5,373 bases of DNA, taken from positions 1-5,373 of the forward strand of contig CAIXOY010000290.1 of assembly GCA_903921135.1 (NCBI GenBank). The letters are read 5' to 3'. Source of the stretch: an uncultured Gammaproteobacteria bacterium (GTDB lineage Bacteria > Pseudomonadota > Gammaproteobacteria > Pseudomonadales > UBA5518). The notes below the pieces were generated by a model. It searched no databases. It was given only the letters and a program-made list of their open reading frames with translations, and was not told the origin of the DNA. Made by a program: the position numbers and the translations under genes. Shown here piece by piece: positions 4,480 through 5,373 of this stretch; the first letter of the stretch is position 1; every line of letters begins with the position of its first letter.

Positions 4480-5373
4480 GTGGCCGTTCGCCATTTCCTC
4501 ACGTTGCTCGATCTGTCTCCCGCCGAACTGCAGCAGGTGCTCGCACGCGCCGCAGAGATGAAGCGCGACCGCAGCGCCACCCGCCTGCCGCCAGGACGGG
4601 TGATGGCGATGATCTTCGAGAAGTCCTCCACCCGCACCCGTGTGTCCTTCGAGGCGGGCATGGTGCAGATGGGCGGTCACGCGATGTTCCTGAGCCCCCG
4701 CGACACGCAGTTGGGCCGCGGCGAGCCCATCGAAGACAGCGCGCGCGCGATCTCCTCGATGGTGGACATCGTGATGATCCGCACCTTCGGCCACGACATC
4801 ATCGAGCGCTTTGCCGCTGCATCGTCCGTCCCCGTCATCAACGGCCTCACCGACAGCTTCCATCCCTGTCAGCTGCTGGCAGACGTGCAGACCTATCTCG
4901 AGCACCGCGGCCCGATCCAGGGCAAGAAGGTGGCGTGGATCGGGGACGGCAACAACATGTGCCACAGCTACATCAACGCGGCGCGGCAATTCGACTTCGA
5001 ACTGGTCGTGGCCTGCCCCGAGGGCTACGAGCCACATGCGGATCTTGTGGCTGCGAACAAGGGGCGCGTGAGCATCGTGCGCGACCCGCGTGATGCCGCG
5101 CACGGGGCGCACCTGCTCGCCACGGACGTGTGGGCAAGCATGGGCCAGGAAGCCGAACAGGCCCGACGGGAACAGGCCTTCGCAGGCTACCAGCTTGACC
5201 GCTCGCTGCTCGACATCGCCGCGCCGGATGCGATCTACCTCCACTGCCTGCCCGCGCACCGCGGAGAGGAGATCAGCGCGGAGCTCAAGGACGCGCCCGA
5301 CACCGTGATCTGGGACGAGGCCGAGAACCGCCTGCACGCGCAGAAGGCGCTGGTGGAGTTCCTGCTCACCGCA
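4480..5373 (+). CDS. argF: Ornithine carbamoyltransferase (ArgF), missing the extreme C-terminus
   Basis: Cytosolic trimeric enzyme that joins carbamoyl phosphate and ornithine to give citrulline. 298 codons are visible with no stop before the window edge; anabolic ArgF proteins are about 300-310 residues, so only a few residues are missing. The carbamoyl-phosphate site is complete: S50-T51-R52-T53-R54, R101 in RTFGH, and H128-P129-C130-Q131. The ornithine side shows N158-N159 in GDGNNM, D216 in TDVW and the S220-M221-G222 loop. The catalytic H255-C256-L257-P258 and R284 near the end are present. SMG and HCLP distinguish it from aspartate and N-acetylornithine transcarbamylases. The start is GTG at 4480 with GGAG six bases upstream; no ATG fits the family N-terminus (AVRHFLTLLDLS). 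The 40-base gap from argD holds no terminator or promoter that I can see, so the two genes are probably cotranscribed. Confidence 0.95.
   Translation, partial: MAVRHFLTLLDLSPAELQQVLARAAEMKRDRSATRLPPGRVMAMIFEKSSTRTRVSFEAGMVQMGGHAMFLSPRDTQLGRGEPIEDSARAISSMVDIVMIRTFGHDIIERFAAASSVPVINGLTDSFHPCQLLADVQTYLEHRGPIQGKKVAWIGDGNNMCHSYINAARQFDFELVVACPEGYEPHADLVAANKGRVSIVRDPRDAAHGAHLLATDVWASMGQEAEQARREQAFAGYQLDRSLLDIAAPDAIYLHCLPAHRGEEISAELKDAPDTVIWDEAENRLHAQKALVEFLLTA

Noticed and set aside
4396..5337. Long open frame antisense to argF (313 codons, minus strand)
   Set aside because: Same shadow effect; the plus-strand frame carries every carbamoyltransferase signature.
1..5373. Search for tRNA or rRNA genes, CRISPR arrays, insertion sequences or a novel defence or mobile system
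   Set aside because: Nearly all of the window is occupied by six well-conserved core genes with uniform composition; the intergenic regions are short and show no repeats, transposase fragments or attachment sites.

Overview
This looks like an ordinary core-genome stretch from a GC-rich, flagellated gammaproteobacterium that is not an enteric. The evidence is the strong G/C preference at third codon positions, a MotY-type flagellar protein (found in polar-flagellate gammaproteobacteria), a gammaproteobacterial RNase T, a type I (PyrC-like) dihydroorotase and a CGFS monothiol glutaredoxin. From memory, motY, pyrC, rnt, grxD and argF also lie in one neighbourhood in Pseudomonas, so the gene order fits. 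The exact genus cannot be told from the window.

Layout: (1) positions 1-805, minus strand: 3'-truncated motY, with a near-consensus flagellar sigma-28 (FliA) promoter at 851-877. (2) 806-954: divergent intergenic region. (3) 955-2013 plus: pyrC. (4) 2010-2681 plus: rnt, overlapping pyrC by the 4-base ATGA. (5) 2685-3017 minus: grxD, convergent with rnt. Only 3 bp separate the stop codons, and a strong hairpin lies in the last rnt codons. (6) 3018-3263: divergent control region between grxD and argD, with weak promoter candidates, two small dyads and an 8-bp terminator-like hairpin in the argD leader. (7) 3264-4439 plus: argD. (8) 4480-5373 plus: argF, running off the right edge and lacking only its last few residues.

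How the genes work together: pyrC-rnt forms a translationally coupled pair and argD-argF forms an arginine-biosynthesis operon. ArgD makes N-acetylornithine; after deacetylation to ornithine elsewhere, ArgF converts ornithine and carbamoyl phosphate to citrulline. PyrC acts two steps after carbamoyl phosphate in the pyrimidine branch, so the window holds one enzyme downstream of carbamoyl phosphate on each branch. MotY (stator T-ring), RNase T (3'-end maturation of stable RNA) and GrxD (Fe-S cluster trafficking) have no direct metabolic link to these and are probably neighbours by conserved synteny.

I found no RNA genes, mobile elements, CRISPR arrays or clear signs of horizontal transfer. 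The points most worth a second look are the sigma-28 promoter, the hairpin and Arg-rich upstream reading frame in the argD leader, the odd start-site geometry of rnt, and the hairpin at the rnt/grxD junction.
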